35,703 bases of DNA from Candidatus Bathyarchaeota archaeon (GTDB lineage: Archaea > Thermoproteota > Bathyarchaeia > Bathyarchaeales > SOJC01): assembly GCA_029882535.1 (NCBI GenBank), contig JAOUKM010000013.1, positions 1 through 35,703 of the forward strand, given 5' to 3'. The translations under genes and the position numbers were made by a program. The first letter of the stretch is position 1, and each line of letters starts with the position of its first letter. The notes under the pieces are model-generated. The model saw nothing but the letters and a program-made list of their open reading frames with translations, was not told where the DNA came from and made no database searches. This document shows positions 1 to 6,916 of the stretch, one piece after another.

Positions 1-1
1 A

Positions 2-124
2 CTGGCTGGAGTACTTCGCAGGATGGGTGAATTTCAGCCCGCACGTTTGAGTGCAGAAGCTATGGAGTATACGACATTACCTCAGATAGTAGAGAAACTG
101 AAAGACCACTTCCAACCTGCCTAA
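2..124 (+). CDS. C-terminal end of an unidentified protein (truncated by window edge)
   Basis: An open frame enters from the left edge and stops with TAA at 122-124, giving the last 40 residues of a protein that ends in KLKDHFQPA. The frame is continuous and is followed at once by a T-rich stretch, which is what the 3' end of an expressed archaeal gene looks like. Too little is present to name a family; the tail is mixed charged and hydrophobic with no transmembrane segment. Confidence 0.6.
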   Translation: MAGVLRRMGEFQPARLSAEAMEYTTLPQIVEKLKDHFQPA

Positions 125-140
125 TTTTTTTCTTCTTTTT
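125..140 (+). terminator. Oligo-T terminator
   Basis: Two T runs broken by single C residues follow directly after the stop at 124. Oligo-T tracts of this kind terminate archaeal RNA polymerase without needing a hairpin. The next gene lies on the opposite strand and ends at 153, so the tract sits between two convergent genes. Confidence 0.5.
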
Positions 141-152
141 AACTTTCGCTTG

Positions 153-701
153 CTAAGAAGACTCAGACAGATTCATCAGCTCGTCGCAACGAGTTCTAGT
201 AGCTTCGTAGACCATTCTTCGAAGTTCTTCTCCTGAGGCTTCCGTTTCTCGAATTATTCCCATTTTTTTCGCCAGTTCTTGGTCTCCTATGCTTTCAAGC
301 CACCGCTCAAAATCCTTTCGGGAAAAGTGGAATTCTACAGAGTTTATGTCGGCGGTTTTTATCTTTTCGCAAAAGTCTGGAAGGCTGTTGGCCTGCAAGC
401 CTAAGTATTGGTTGATTCCTACGTAGAAATAGAATGTTTTTTCGGGAGTCACTGGACTTAGGAGAGAGGCTGCTACTTCTTTGCTGACTTTGCGTTTCAG
501 AGTTTCTCTGGCGAGGTCAGTTACCTGGTAGTAGCCTTTTTCTGGCGAAGAAACGTATCCTGCTTTTTTTAGGCCAAGGATGTGCATCATGCATGAAGAA
601 AAGTTGAGTCCAACTTTTTTTGCTATGTCTTTAGGCTTTCTAGGCTGGCTTTCTTTAGCCATTATTTCCAAAATTGTTCTTTTGATAGGGTTCAAACGCA
701 T
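153..701 (-). CDS. Winged-helix protein with DUF5752-like C-terminal domain
   Basis: This 182-aa protein starts with a winged-helix DNA-binding domain (about residues 1-75: helices around IKRTILEIMAK and KPKDIAKKVGL, recognition-helix region with HILGLKKAGYV, wing near GYYQVTD). From about residue 85 it resembles the archaeal DUF5752 module, recognised by the FYFYVGI start and the SVEFHFSRKDFERWL segment. It is probably a transcriptional regulator whose C-terminal part senses something unknown. It ends convergently against the truncated gene at the window edge, and its upstream region (702-850) is AT-rich and shared with the divergent ferritin-like gene. The HTH assignment is firm; the DUF assignment is from memory of the family pattern. 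Confidence 0.75.
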   Translation of the reverse strand: MRLNPIKRTILEIMAKESQPRKPKDIAKKVGLNFSSCMMHILGLKKAGYVSSPEKGYYQVTDLARETLKRKVSKEVAASLLSPVTPEKTFYFYVGINQYLGLQANSLPDFCEKIKTADINSVEFHFSRKDFERWLESIGDQELAKKMGIIRETEASGEELRRMVYEATRTRCDELMNLSESS

Positions 702-853
702 TAATCGTTACTCTCCTCTTTATATTATTGTGTGTCTTGCCTTTTCAGATTTTTGCTGTTTTTACCTAAACACTTGAATAGGAGAATAGCGAATAGCGGT
801 TGTCCATAAATTTTGAATATATAGCACACGTTTTGAGCGAAAAGCAAAAAATG

Positions 854-865
854 TTTAAGCTTTAA
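854..865 (+). promoter_or_regulatory. TATA-like promoter for the ferritin-like gene
   Basis: TTTAAGCTTTAA lies about 43 bases before the ATG at 908, with a purine-rich AAAGGGAAGA ribosome-binding site at 891-900. The spacing would give a short untranslated leader. Confidence 0.45.
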
Positions 866-907
866 TAGTGCGAGGGAGTAGTTCAATTAAAAAGGGAAGA
901 AAATAAC

Positions 908-1381
908 ATGCCAGAAGAAAATCTTGTAAAGCTCATTAGGGAGCAGATAAAAATAGAGAAGAATTTCGCCACAACCATCGATGAGCAGATAAAAAACATC
1001 CGTAACGTAGCAGCTAAGTTGTTGCTGTTGGAGACGCAGAAAGACTCTGAAAAACATGCTATGATTTTGGAAGGCATCTTGGATGTAATTAGTCAAAAGG
1101 ATGCTAAGCGACTCTGGGATACTTTGGTAGATAGTTATGTCGACCCGTTAGTCGTTAGAAGAAGTCTCGAAGACCACATCAAGACGGAAACAGCGATGCT
1201 TGAGCATGTGAAGAAGGAGATTAAAGAAACAGAAGATAAAGGCATAAAACTGCTGTTGGAGCACGTTGCAAGCGACGAAGAAAAACATCATAGGATACTG
1301 CAAACCGTTATAAAACACGTATACGATATCGAAACAATGCGCACGCGTGAACAAAGCATAGAAGATCAATCAAGAGGCTAA
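908..1381 (+). CDS. Ferritin-like (rubrerythrin-type) four-helix protein
   Basis: The 157-aa product is almost entirely helical. It carries paired acidic/histidine signatures typical of ferritin-like diiron proteins: an E followed by DSEKHA in the second helix (about residues 47-56) and SDEEKHH near residue 120, with E residues in helices 1 and 3. Proteins of this superfamily bind two metals in a helical bundle and act in oxidative-stress protection or iron handling; no rubredoxin domain is attached. The start is set by a good purine-rich ribosome-binding site. It stands alone, followed by the first recombinase 3'-end fragment, and the ferritin-like fold is clearer than the exact reaction. 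Confidence 0.75.
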   Translation: MPEENLVKLIREQIKIEKNFATTIDEQIKNIRNVAAKLLLLETQKDSEKHAMILEGILDVISQKDAKRLWDTLVDSYVDPLVVRRSLEDHIKTETAMLEHVKKEIKETEDKGIKLLLEHVASDEEKHHRILQTVIKHVYDIETMRTREQSIEDQSRG

Positions 1382-1501
1382 TGATAAGCACATTCTTTTT
1401 CCAATTGACTCTTAGTCAACATTCCAAGTTAACAGTAAACTAGTTGATATGCTGGCAGTCCTATTGTGTCTTTAGGAAACGTAAAAATCCTTAAAAAGTG
1501 C

Positions 1502-1510
1502 ATATAAATA
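1502..1510 (+). promoter_or_regulatory. Isolated TATA box without an intact gene
   Basis: ATATAAATA preceded by an A-rich BRE-like stretch (AAATCCTTAAAAAG) looks like a good archaeal promoter, yet the only thing downstream is the recombinase fragment at 1575. It may be the surviving promoter of a deleted gene. The rest of 1382-1574 shows no convincing coding sequence. Confidence 0.35.
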
Positions 1511-1574
1511 ACAACCACGTGATCGTAGAAAAGAAGGAATAGGCTTCCTTCAAACACACTTTTTTAGTCAGGAA

Positions 1575-1721
1575 ATGGGTAAGAAGTTTGTTCCAGACAG
1601 ATATATTGACATCTTTCAGGGAAGAGTACCAAGAAATGTATTAGCCAAACATTATACTCCGCAAGGAATTAAGATGTTGAAGGAAATCTATGATAAGGCA
1701 AACTTGAAAGTACTATCCTAA
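1575..1721 (+). pseudogene. Tyrosine recombinase C-terminal fragment, copy 1
   Basis: A 48-codon open frame encodes what looks like the end of an archaeal tyrosine recombinase: YIDIFQGRVPRNVLAKHY followed by a helix ending LKEIYDKANLKVLS. The HY in AKHYTP is in the right place to be the catalytic tyrosine. The catalytic Arg/His residues and the rest of the enzyme are missing, so this is a remnant. The same 25-residue tail recurs at 2341, and a related one at 3060, both on the same strand. Naming it a recombinase tail rests on family memory. Confidence 0.6.
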
Positions 1722-1756
1722 CGTTGTATAGAAAATCGGGATAGCTCTATACATGG

Positions 1757-2254
1757 TTAGAAACTGTTGAAGCCAAACATTTCTTCAAATGATTTCTTCT
1801 TTCTTGGTTTTGGCTGTTCAGCAGGATAACCAAGGGTTACCAGCGCAACAAATTTCCATTTATCAGGGATCTTCAGCAATTCTTTCACTTTTTCTTCGTT
1901 GCAAGCTCCTATCCAACATGAACCGATCCCTAAAGTCCACGCGGCAATAACAATGTTCTGCATTGCAATAGTGGCGTCAACAACAGCCCATTTTCCAGTC
2001 AAAAGCGATTTTACGTCTGCACACCCAACAATAGCGACGGGAGCATATTTGACAAAACGGTTAATCAAATTATCGCACAAGTTCTTTAGCATATCATGAT
2101 CATTCACAACGACGAAACGAATAGGCTGTCTATTGGCAGCAGAGGGAGCCTGTCTGCCAGCCTCAAGAATTTGCTTCAAAACCTCTTCAGGTATGTCTTT
2201 GTTTTCATAGCGTCTAATGCTCCTTCGGCTGAGAATCAGATCAAGAAGAGACAT
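1757..2254 (-). CDS. Nitroreductase-family FMN oxidoreductase
   Basis: The 165-aa protein has the hallmarks of the nitroreductase family: an N-terminal RRSIRRY phosphate-binding segment (about residues 10-16), QAPSAANRQP (35-44), a central AAWTLGIGSCWIGA stretch and a closing VTLGYPAEQP. Members bind FMN and reduce nitro or quinone compounds or flavins with NAD(P)H; the true substrate cannot be read from sequence. The length is slightly short for the family but both conserved ends are present, so it appears intact. It is oriented opposite to its neighbours and sits between recombinase fragments 1 and 2 as a single cargo gene. Confidence 0.9.
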   Translation of the reverse strand: MSLLDLILSRRSIRRYENKDIPEEVLKQILEAGRQAPSAANRQPIRFVVVNDHDMLKNLCDNLINRFVKYAPVAIVGCADVKSLLTGKWAVVDATIAMQNIVIAAWTLGIGSCWIGACNEEKVKELLKIPDKWKFVALVTLGYPAEQPKPRKKKSFEEMFGFNSF

Positions 2255-2340
2255 AAAACCTCATTCTTCCTAAACTCTTCTTTGTCTTTTCAGAAACAAC
2301 TCTTAAAAATGTTTGTGAGTAGGGCAGAGCTCCGAAAGGC

Positions 2341-2415
2341 GTTTTAGCCAAACACTATACACCTCAGGGAATCAAGATGTTGAAAGAAATTTACGATAAG
2401 GCGAATCTCAAGTAG
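2341..2415 (+). pseudogene. Tyrosine recombinase C-terminal fragment, copy 2
   Basis: The frame VLAKHYTPQGIKMLKEIYDK continues as ANLK and then a stop. It matches copy 1 residue for residue over 24 positions, while the DNA differs at about a dozen mainly third-codon positions. The copies therefore diverged while still under protein-level selection, which suggests separate parent integrase genes rather than one recent duplication. Similarity stops abruptly at 2341. Confidence 0.6.
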
Positions 2416-2476
2416 TGGGTGAGGGATAGTTAACTTTAATTCTTCTATTCTTCCAAGAAATGCATGGGGAGTACCT

Positions 2477-3013
2477 ATGAAAACTGGTTTGAGAAAGAGA
2501 GATGTTCTGCTCGTGCTACTATTTGTGCTTGCATTGATGATCTTAGTCTTAGCATATCTACTTGTTAGCAATCCTGCGAATCACGACACTTTTGTGCTCC
2601 CTTTCTCTGAGAGTGCTAAGAGGGAATTGAATCTGAAAACCGGTGAGCACGTTTCTATCTGGTTGTCTGCAATGCCCCCAAGAGTAAGCGGACGGAGCGG
2701 ACAAATGTGGGTGATCAACTTCTGTGTTATCGATCCCAGCAACCGAACAACGCTTGAACAGCGTGGAATCGCAGGTACAGGATGGCTTTACCCCATGTCG
2801 TTCGTGGCTCAGGAAGAAGGTACGTACACTATGAAATTCGAGAACACCATTGGTGGCAATTTTGACAAAACAATCCGTCTATCCTATAGGATAACCAATT
2901 CGATCGCCGGGATTCCCATTGAGCATTTCTTGATATTCATGATTGCGGCAACCTCTATAGGCATTCTCATATTGGCAGTCAATATGCTGATTGTAAGAGG
3001 CAGATCTAACTAG
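2477..3013 (+). CDS. GOLD/emp24-like bitopic membrane protein
   Basis: The 178-aa product has a transmembrane or signal-anchor segment at residues 8-32, an extracytoplasmic beta-rich region, and a second membrane helix at about 150-172 followed by a basic tail. The middle domain ends in the pattern EGTYTMKFENTIGGNFDKTI, which resembles the closing strands of GOLD (emp24/p24-like) domains. The protein at 34546-35046 has the same layout. A strong GGGGAG ribosome-binding site lies just before the ATG. GOLD domains mediate protein interactions in eukaryotic trafficking; their archaeal role is unknown, so function is not assigned. Confidence 0.65.
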   Translation: MKTGLRKRDVLLVLLFVLALMILVLAYLLVSNPANHDTFVLPFSESAKRELNLKTGEHVSIWLSAMPPRVSGRSGQMWVINFCVIDPSNRTTLEQRGIAGTGWLYPMSFVAQEEGTYTMKFENTIGGNFDKTIRLSYRITNSIAGIPIEHFLIFMIAATSIGILILAVNMLIVRGRSN

Positions 3014-3059
3014 AAATATCTACACGAACGAATTGGAGGATACAAGAGTGGCCAGTGAC

Positions 3060-3119
3060 ATGCTTAGAGGGTGACTCGAGGCGATATACAATAAGGCCAA
3101 ATTGAAGGTGTTAGGGCAG
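3060..3119 (+). pseudogene. Tyrosine recombinase C-terminal fragment, copy 3 (degenerate)
   Basis: After an in-frame TGA at 3072 the frame reads LEAIYNKAKLKVLG, aligning with LKEIYDKANLKVLS of copy 1. The stop codon and lack of upstream similarity mark it as a decayed remnant. It lies 46 bases after the GOLD-like gene, in the same relative position as copy 1 behind the ferritin-like gene. Confidence 0.45.
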
Positions 3120-3128
3120 GTATTTTGC

Positions 3129-3740
3129 CTAAAAAATTGAAGATACCCAATTCCACAGAGAAACTACTTTCTCAAGAGCAATTACAAATAAGCTGAACAC
3201 TGCAATTATCAACGCCCAACGCTCATAGAGTTCTTCCCACGTTTTTGCTTTGATGACACTTACGCTAGAACCGGGTTTGATATAGTCTTCAACACGTTTT
3301 CCATCATAAAAAAGAACCTTTCTAAGATTACCTTTCTCATCTTTTATTACATAGACTTCCTTGTCTGTGGGACTCTTACTAATAAAGACTAAACCAAAAC
3401 CATCTGACAATGCGTTGTAAGTGACACTAGGAGTATTGTAAGAGCCATTCTTTTTCAGAAGTGGCAATATAATCGTTTCCCCATCTAATTGGTTAGAAGG
3501 CCAGAGAATGTCATAATTGAAGTCTGCTCCTAGAAAATCCCTTCACTTATGTTTTGGATGTGGAACGATATTTCATAGGGTTCACCAGAAATGACAGATT
3601 TGAGAGGGATAAGTCTGAAAAGCTTAGCTTTAGACTTCAAAAAAATCTTAACAATTAGTCTATAGGATTCAGGACTACTCAAACTCCACCCTTCTTTAAC
3701 AACTCTACTATCTTCTGAAGCATCTAAAAGATTTGGGGAG
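3129..3740 (-). pseudogene. Frameshifted C-terminally anchored membrane protein
   Basis: Two overlapping minus-strand frames together make one plausible protein. The upstream frame (ending with a stop at 3530-3532) reads ISGEPYEISFHIQNISEGIF. The downstream frame, open from 3542, continues LGADFNYDILWPSNQ and runs to a membrane helix (AIIGVF-like segment WALIIAVFSLFVIAL) near the end. A one-base change in the GGG or TTTT run at 3533-3545 would join them. The upstream part looks like an extracellular beta domain. The start is unresolved because the frame runs into repeat A at 3741. It may be a real frameshift or a sequencing error. Confidence 0.55.
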
Positions 3741-3822
3741 TCCCTAGAAGAACAAGCCCGAAACCTAACACAAAAAAAGAGGGAAGTTGGAAGACTTAGG
3801 AAACGTAAATAAGCGATAACGC
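3741..3822. repeat. Direct repeat A (left copy)
   Basis: This 82-bp block recurs at 5483-5574 in the same orientation. Long exact stretches are shared, for example AAAAAAAGAGGGAAGTTGG and TTAGGAAACGTAAATAAGCG, with a few substitutions and a 10-base difference in the middle. The pair brackets 1.66 kb containing a 43-aa gene, a secreted-protein gene and three GC tracts. Confidence 0.85.
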
Positions 3823-3828
3823 ATGCAT

Positions 3829-3838
3829 GCGCGCGCAT
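3829..3838 (+). repeat. GCGCGCGCAT motif, copy 1
   Basis: Exact copy of a 10-mer found five times in this AT-rich window. Here it is part of a perfect 14-bp palindrome (CATGCGCGCGCATG, 3826-3839) directly after repeat A. Confidence 0.85.
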
Positions 3839-3861
3839 GTTAATCGTTTGGGGCTAGAATT

Positions 3862-3993
3862 CTATCCCCCAAAATCTAGTATCACAAAAAGGAAAAACCA
3901 AATAGCGGCACCAATAATTGCAACAAGTATTGGTAACCAAATAGCCCAATTCATTCTTCTTTGTTTTTCTTCTTCTTCATTTCTTGAACTCAT
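3862..3993 (-). CDS. Predicted 43-aa single-span membrane protein
   Basis: A short minus-strand ORF starts at ATG 3993 and encodes an acidic then basic head (SSRNEEEEKQRR) followed by one strongly hydrophobic segment (about residues 15-40) ending DFGG. A cytoplasmic charged head plus one transmembrane helix is a typical layout for small regulatory or structural membrane peptides. The upstream stretch 3994-4065 contains a TATA-like CTTAAATC. It is the only gene-like content between GC motifs 1 and 2. No family is recognised; the clean membrane topology argues for a real gene. Confidence 0.5.
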   Translation of the reverse strand: MSSRNEEEEKQRRMNWAIWLPILVAIIGAAIWFFLFVILDFGG

Positions 3994-4065
3994 CCCAATA
4001 CGCCACCAAGTCAATCTAAACCAGTCAAGATTTAAGCCTTACGTCATCATTTGCTTATCGTCTAA

Positions 4066-4075
4066 GCGCGCGCAT
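4066..4075 (+). repeat. GCGCGCGCAT motif, copy 2
   Basis: Exact copy of the 10-mer, 73 bases upstream of the 43-aa gene and downstream of the secreted-protein gene. It separates these two single-gene segments. The remaining sequence 4076-4241 has no coding signal. Confidence 0.85.
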
Positions 4076-4241
4076 AGCAATTTGTTACAATTCCCATGTT
4101 TGATATACTTGCGAAAAGGTTTTAAATTTGTAAAAGAAAAAAGTGTTGGTGTCTGTGTAGGGTTGATTCCTCGCTGTGTGATTTTAGCCAATTGACATAG
4201 ATATTAGGAGCAGAGAAGTAAAGGTCTGAGGCAAAAGGCGA

Positions 4242-5303
4242 TCATGTTGGAAATATCTGCAGCGTTTCTACGTATCTCCAGAACCTCCACGCCCTTGTAG
4301 GAATCCGCATGATTATTTTGATTGTGTCGCTTCCTTGAAATTGTGTTCCATCTCTAAGAGAGCCTGTTATTGTTAATGTTACTGTTCCGAACCTATCAGG
4401 CTGTCTACCTGTGAGAATTAACTCTATTACCGCTTGTCTATCGAATTTGACCATTAAATGCGTTGCTTGCTTAGTTTTATGCCCAGCTCTTGGTGAAACA
4501 GTGCCATTCAGTAGTATTGACGATATGTCGACATGTTGGTTTGTATATTCTGTTGGAAGTCTTAGGAAGGCGAGTATACACGTGCCTCTGCTTCTTAAGT
4601 TCAGAATAGATGGCGAGAATTTCGTGTCAACATTCACGACTTCTCTTTCCCAAACGTTAGTCTCCTTTATCACCACACCCGTGAACATGTATGTTACAAA
4701 CCCTTGCTCCAACTTGGTGATTTCTCTCTCGTCAATCCACTCGTCGCATATCCCGGTTGCTCTGTCCCAGTAAAGATGCATTTCAATGACCTGTTGAATG
4801 CTGCGATATGGAGAAGTCCAGTTGCTCTCTTGGCCCCAGTAATTTACCTTTCTTTCTGCCTCAGCATATCTACGTGTCAAAGTTGCGTTTATCACTGGTG
4901 AATGGGGTTCCTTGTAGATTGTATCTCCAGCGCTGAGGTTCGCAGCTATGAATAAAGTTGGAAATGAATGGCCGAGTGTGCTCGCGACGTCGGTCACCAT
5001 CCTCCAAGATGTTTCTGTTCCATTGTTGAAGCGGATTATGACTTGGAAGGTGATGTTTGTGCCTGATACCGATTCCACTTCTGCCTTATAGGATTCTATC
5101 TCTCTGGCTCCTAAAGGAGGTGGAGGTATGGGTGGATCAGGGTCGTTGGTTGTGTAGTTGACTGTAACATCATATGTTGCCCAATCACCAACTTCAACTC
5201 CAACCTCTCTTTGTTCTGCTAAAACTTCTTGAACGTCAAATGCCAATGCTAAGCCAGCAATCAAAATTAGAGTCAATATTGAAAATGAAGCAGATTTCTT
5301 CAT
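4242..5303 (-). CDS. Secreted or surface protein with signal peptide
   Basis: The 353-aa product begins with a classical signal peptide (MKKS then hydrophobic to about residue 22, possible cleavage near LALA-FD or VLA-EQ). The rest is beta-rich and contains EVGDWATYDV (about 37-46), a proline-rich loop, and seven or so N-x-S/T sequons, which suits an archaeal glycosylated surface protein. The order GVEVGDW... then IAANLSAGDTIY then YWDRATGICDEW is familiar from a large family of uncharacterised archaeal secreted proteins, which often end in a membrane anchor; none is seen here. It lies between GC motifs 2 and 3. Function unknown. Confidence 0.75.
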   Translation of the reverse strand: MKKSASFSILTLILIAGLALAFDVQEVLAEQREVGVEVGDWATYDVTVNYTTNDPDPPIPPPPLGAREIESYKAEVESVSGTNITFQVIIRFNNGTETSWRMVTDVASTLGHSFPTLFIAANLSAGDTIYKEPHSPVINATLTRRYAEAERKVNYWGQESNWTSPYRSIQQVIEMHLYWDRATGICDEWIDEREITKLEQGFVTYMFTGVVIKETNVWEREVVNVDTKFSPSILNLRSRGTCILAFLRLPTEYTNQHVDISSILLNGTVSPRAGHKTKQATHLMVKFDRQAVIELILTGRQPDRFGTVTLTITGSLRDGTQFQGSDTIKIIMRIPTRAWRFWRYVETLQIFPT

Positions 5304-5372
5304 TCTTTCTCCCTAAATTACAGTGCGGCTTGGAATCTATTATCTTTTTTGCTGTCTGAACTTTTTGGTGAT

Positions 5373-5420
5373 TTTTACAAAACTTTTACAAAAACTTTTA
5401 CAAATTACCATGCTTTTACA
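5373..5420 (-). promoter_or_regulatory. Phased TGTAAAA repeats upstream of the secreted-protein gene
   Basis: On the minus strand the heptamer TGTAAAA occurs four times (plus-strand TTTTACA at 5373, 5384, 5396 and 5414), 70-117 bases before the start of the secreted-protein gene. The first three are 11-12 bases apart, about one helical turn, as expected for cooperative binding of a regulator to one face of DNA. A further copy lies at 4129. AT-rich slippage is an alternative explanation. Confidence 0.4.
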
Positions 5421-5434
5421 TCATAAGCAACTTT

Positions 5435-5444
5435 GCGCGCGCAT
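5435..5444 (+). repeat. GCGCGCGCAT motif, copy 3
   Basis: Exact copy of the 10-mer, lying between the secreted-protein gene and the tRNA-like remnant. Its final T overlaps the TGG that would encode the CCA end of that remnant. Confidence 0.85.
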
Positions 5445-5468
5445 GGTGGATCGGTCGGATTTGAACCA
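5444..5468 (-). other. tRNA 3'-end-like remnant (T arm plus acceptor strand)
   Basis: The minus strand reads GGTTCAAATCCGACC then GATCCACCA, the typical T-loop plus 3' acceptor strand and CCA of an archaeal tRNA. The T stem would pair at four of five positions (one wobble), but no matching 5' acceptor strand, D arm or anticodon arm lies upstream, so it is not a functional tRNA. Archaeal integrases commonly target tRNA 3' ends, so this may be an old attachment site. Chance resemblance is possible. Confidence 0.35.
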
Positions 5469-5482
5469 GCGATTTTATGGAC

Positions 5483-5574
5483 TCCCTAGAAGAACAACCC
5501 CGAAGCTGCATAATCAACAACACAAAAAAAGAGGGAAGTTGGAAGCCTTAGGAAACGTAAATAAGCGATAACGC
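5483..5574. repeat. Direct repeat B (right copy)
   Basis: This 92-bp partner of repeat A (3741-3822) ends just upstream of the glycosyltransferase gene. Its last part (GGAAACGTAAATAAGCG) may contribute to that gene's promoter. If so, repeat B is the resident copy and repeat A the duplicate made when the 1.66-kb segment arrived. Confidence 0.85.
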
Positions 5575-5623
5575 GCCTAAGCGATAGAAATAACATCGAG
5601 GTAAACGGGGACTGTGAAAAGCC

Positions 5624-6889
5624 ATGAGATTAGCTGTGATGGTTTATGAATATCCGCCCAAAATAGTTGGGGGTTTGGGCACGTATGCAGCAGAGATAAC
5701 AAGAAAGTTTGTTCTCTTAGAAAACGACGTGTCAGTGTTTACCATGAACGATGATAAAGGCGCCCTTCCCACTAGGGAGTTATGGCGTGGAATCGAAATT
5801 CACCGTCCCCTTCACATTGACGTCTCAGATTCTCTGCCAGACGTGATTGCAGAAGACGTTAGAAAATGGGGGCGGGGGATACAGTTCTTCTCCAAAATTC
5901 TCGTTTACAACTATCTCAGCGCTTCAAAAATAATTAACGAACTTGTCAAAAAAGAAGACTTCAAATATGATGTTCTAGTTGCGCATGACTGGCTTTCTGT
6001 AATTGCCGGCGTTACGGCGAAAAGAGAACTTGGACTGCCACTTGTTTTTCACGTTCATTCCACAGAGAAAGGGCGGACTTTGGGCAACGGATCAGAAGTC
6101 GTCAGCAGCATTGAACACCGTGGCGGACAGATGGCTGACTTGGTAATTACCGTTTCAAACGCGATGAAAGGCGAGTTGATCGAATTAGGGTTCCCAAAAG
6201 AGAAGATTAGGGTTTGCTACAATGGAGTTGACCCTGACAAGTATTCTCCCAAGCAGGTGGATGAGGCGAAGCTAAAGGAGATACGAGAAAGCTACGGGCT
6301 TAAAGATAAGGATGAGATGATACTTTTCATCGGGAGACTTGTGTGGATTAAAGGGGTTGACAAGCTTATTATGGCTATGCCCCATGTTTTACAGAAGGTT
6401 CCTAACGCGAAGCTTGTGATTGTTGGCTTAGGAGATATGGAGGAACACTTGAAAAGTATGGTTAAAGGTCTCAAGCTTGAAGATGCTGTGAAGTTTCGTT
6501 TTGAGTTTGTGTCTGAAGAAGAACGAATCGCCCATTATGCAGCCTGTGATTTAGCGGTCTTTCCCAGTCTTTATGAGCCTTTTGGAATTGTTGCGTTGGA
6601 AGCTATGAGTATGGAGAAGCCTGTTGTTGTGGGCGCCAGCGGAGTGAGTGGTATGAAAGAAATAATAATAGCTGATGGTTCTGAGCAATGTGGCTTCCAC
6701 ATTAATCCTAATGACCCGGTGGACATTGCTTGGGGAATTGCTAGTTGTCTTCAGAACCAGAACAGAAAGCAGATGTTTGGCAAAAATGGCAGAAAACGTG
6801 TTTTGGCAGAGTTCACTTGGGATGCTATAGCGAAGAAAACCTTAGACATCTATCGTGAAGTTGTTAAGGAAGAAGAGAAAAAAGATTAA
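5624..6889 (+). CDS. Glycogen/starch-synthase-like glycosyltransferase (GT4/GT5 fold)
   Basis: The 421-aa enzyme has a two-domain GT-B fold. The N-terminal signature YPPKIVGGLGTYA (residues 10-22) is the glycogen-synthase-type nucleotide-sugar entry loop, and the C-terminal half holds FIGRLVWIKGVD and the EPFGIVALE motif (E318 and E326) that binds the donor. Such enzymes move glucose from ADP- or UDP-glucose onto a growing glucan in the cytoplasm. The GalT-like gene follows after 27 bases in the same direction, which supports a role in storage-polysaccharide or sugar-nucleotide metabolism. The family is sure; glycogen synthase versus another GT4 acceptor is likely but not proven. Confidence 0.88.
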   Translation: MRLAVMVYEYPPKIVGGLGTYAAEITRKFVLLENDVSVFTMNDDKGALPTRELWRGIEIHRPLHIDVSDSLPDVIAEDVRKWGRGIQFFSKILVYNYLSASKIINELVKKEDFKYDVLVAHDWLSVIAGVTAKRELGLPLVFHVHSTEKGRTLGNGSEVVSSIEHRGGQMADLVITVSNAMKGELIELGFPKEKIRVCYNGVDPDKYSPKQVDEAKLKEIRESYGLKDKDEMILFIGRLVWIKGVDKLIMAMPHVLQKVPNAKLVIVGLGDMEEHLKSMVKGLKLEDAVKFRFEFVSEEERIAHYAACDLAVFPSLYEPFGIVALEAMSMEKPVVVGASGVSGMKEIIIADGSEQCGFHINPNDPVDIAWGIASCLQNQNRKQMFGKNGRKRVLAEFTWDAIAKKTLDIYREVVKEEEKKD

Positions 6890-6916
6890 GCGGCTTATGC
6901 TAAAAGTGTTGGCTAG

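Noticed and set aside
883-1369. Minus-strand frames opposite the ferritin-like gene
   Set aside because: No motifs or ribosome-binding sites; the plus-strand gene has a clear helical metal-binding pattern.
1471-1485. Third copy of repeat A/B around TTAGGAAACGTAAA
   Set aside because: Only about 14 bases match, which is too short to call a repeat copy. It may be a shared promoter-like word.
3827-4195. 122-codon plus-strand frame across the GC motif region
   Set aside because: Composition is not protein-like, it overlaps the better 43-aa membrane ORF on the other strand, and it has no ribosome-binding site.
4411-4901. Plus-strand frames opposite the secreted-protein gene
   Set aside because: The minus-strand gene has a signal peptide and a coherent protein; these frames do not.
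5444-5520. Complete tRNA gene on the minus strand
   Set aside because: Only the T arm and 3' acceptor strand are recognisable. No pairing 5' acceptor strand, D arm or anticodon arm was found.
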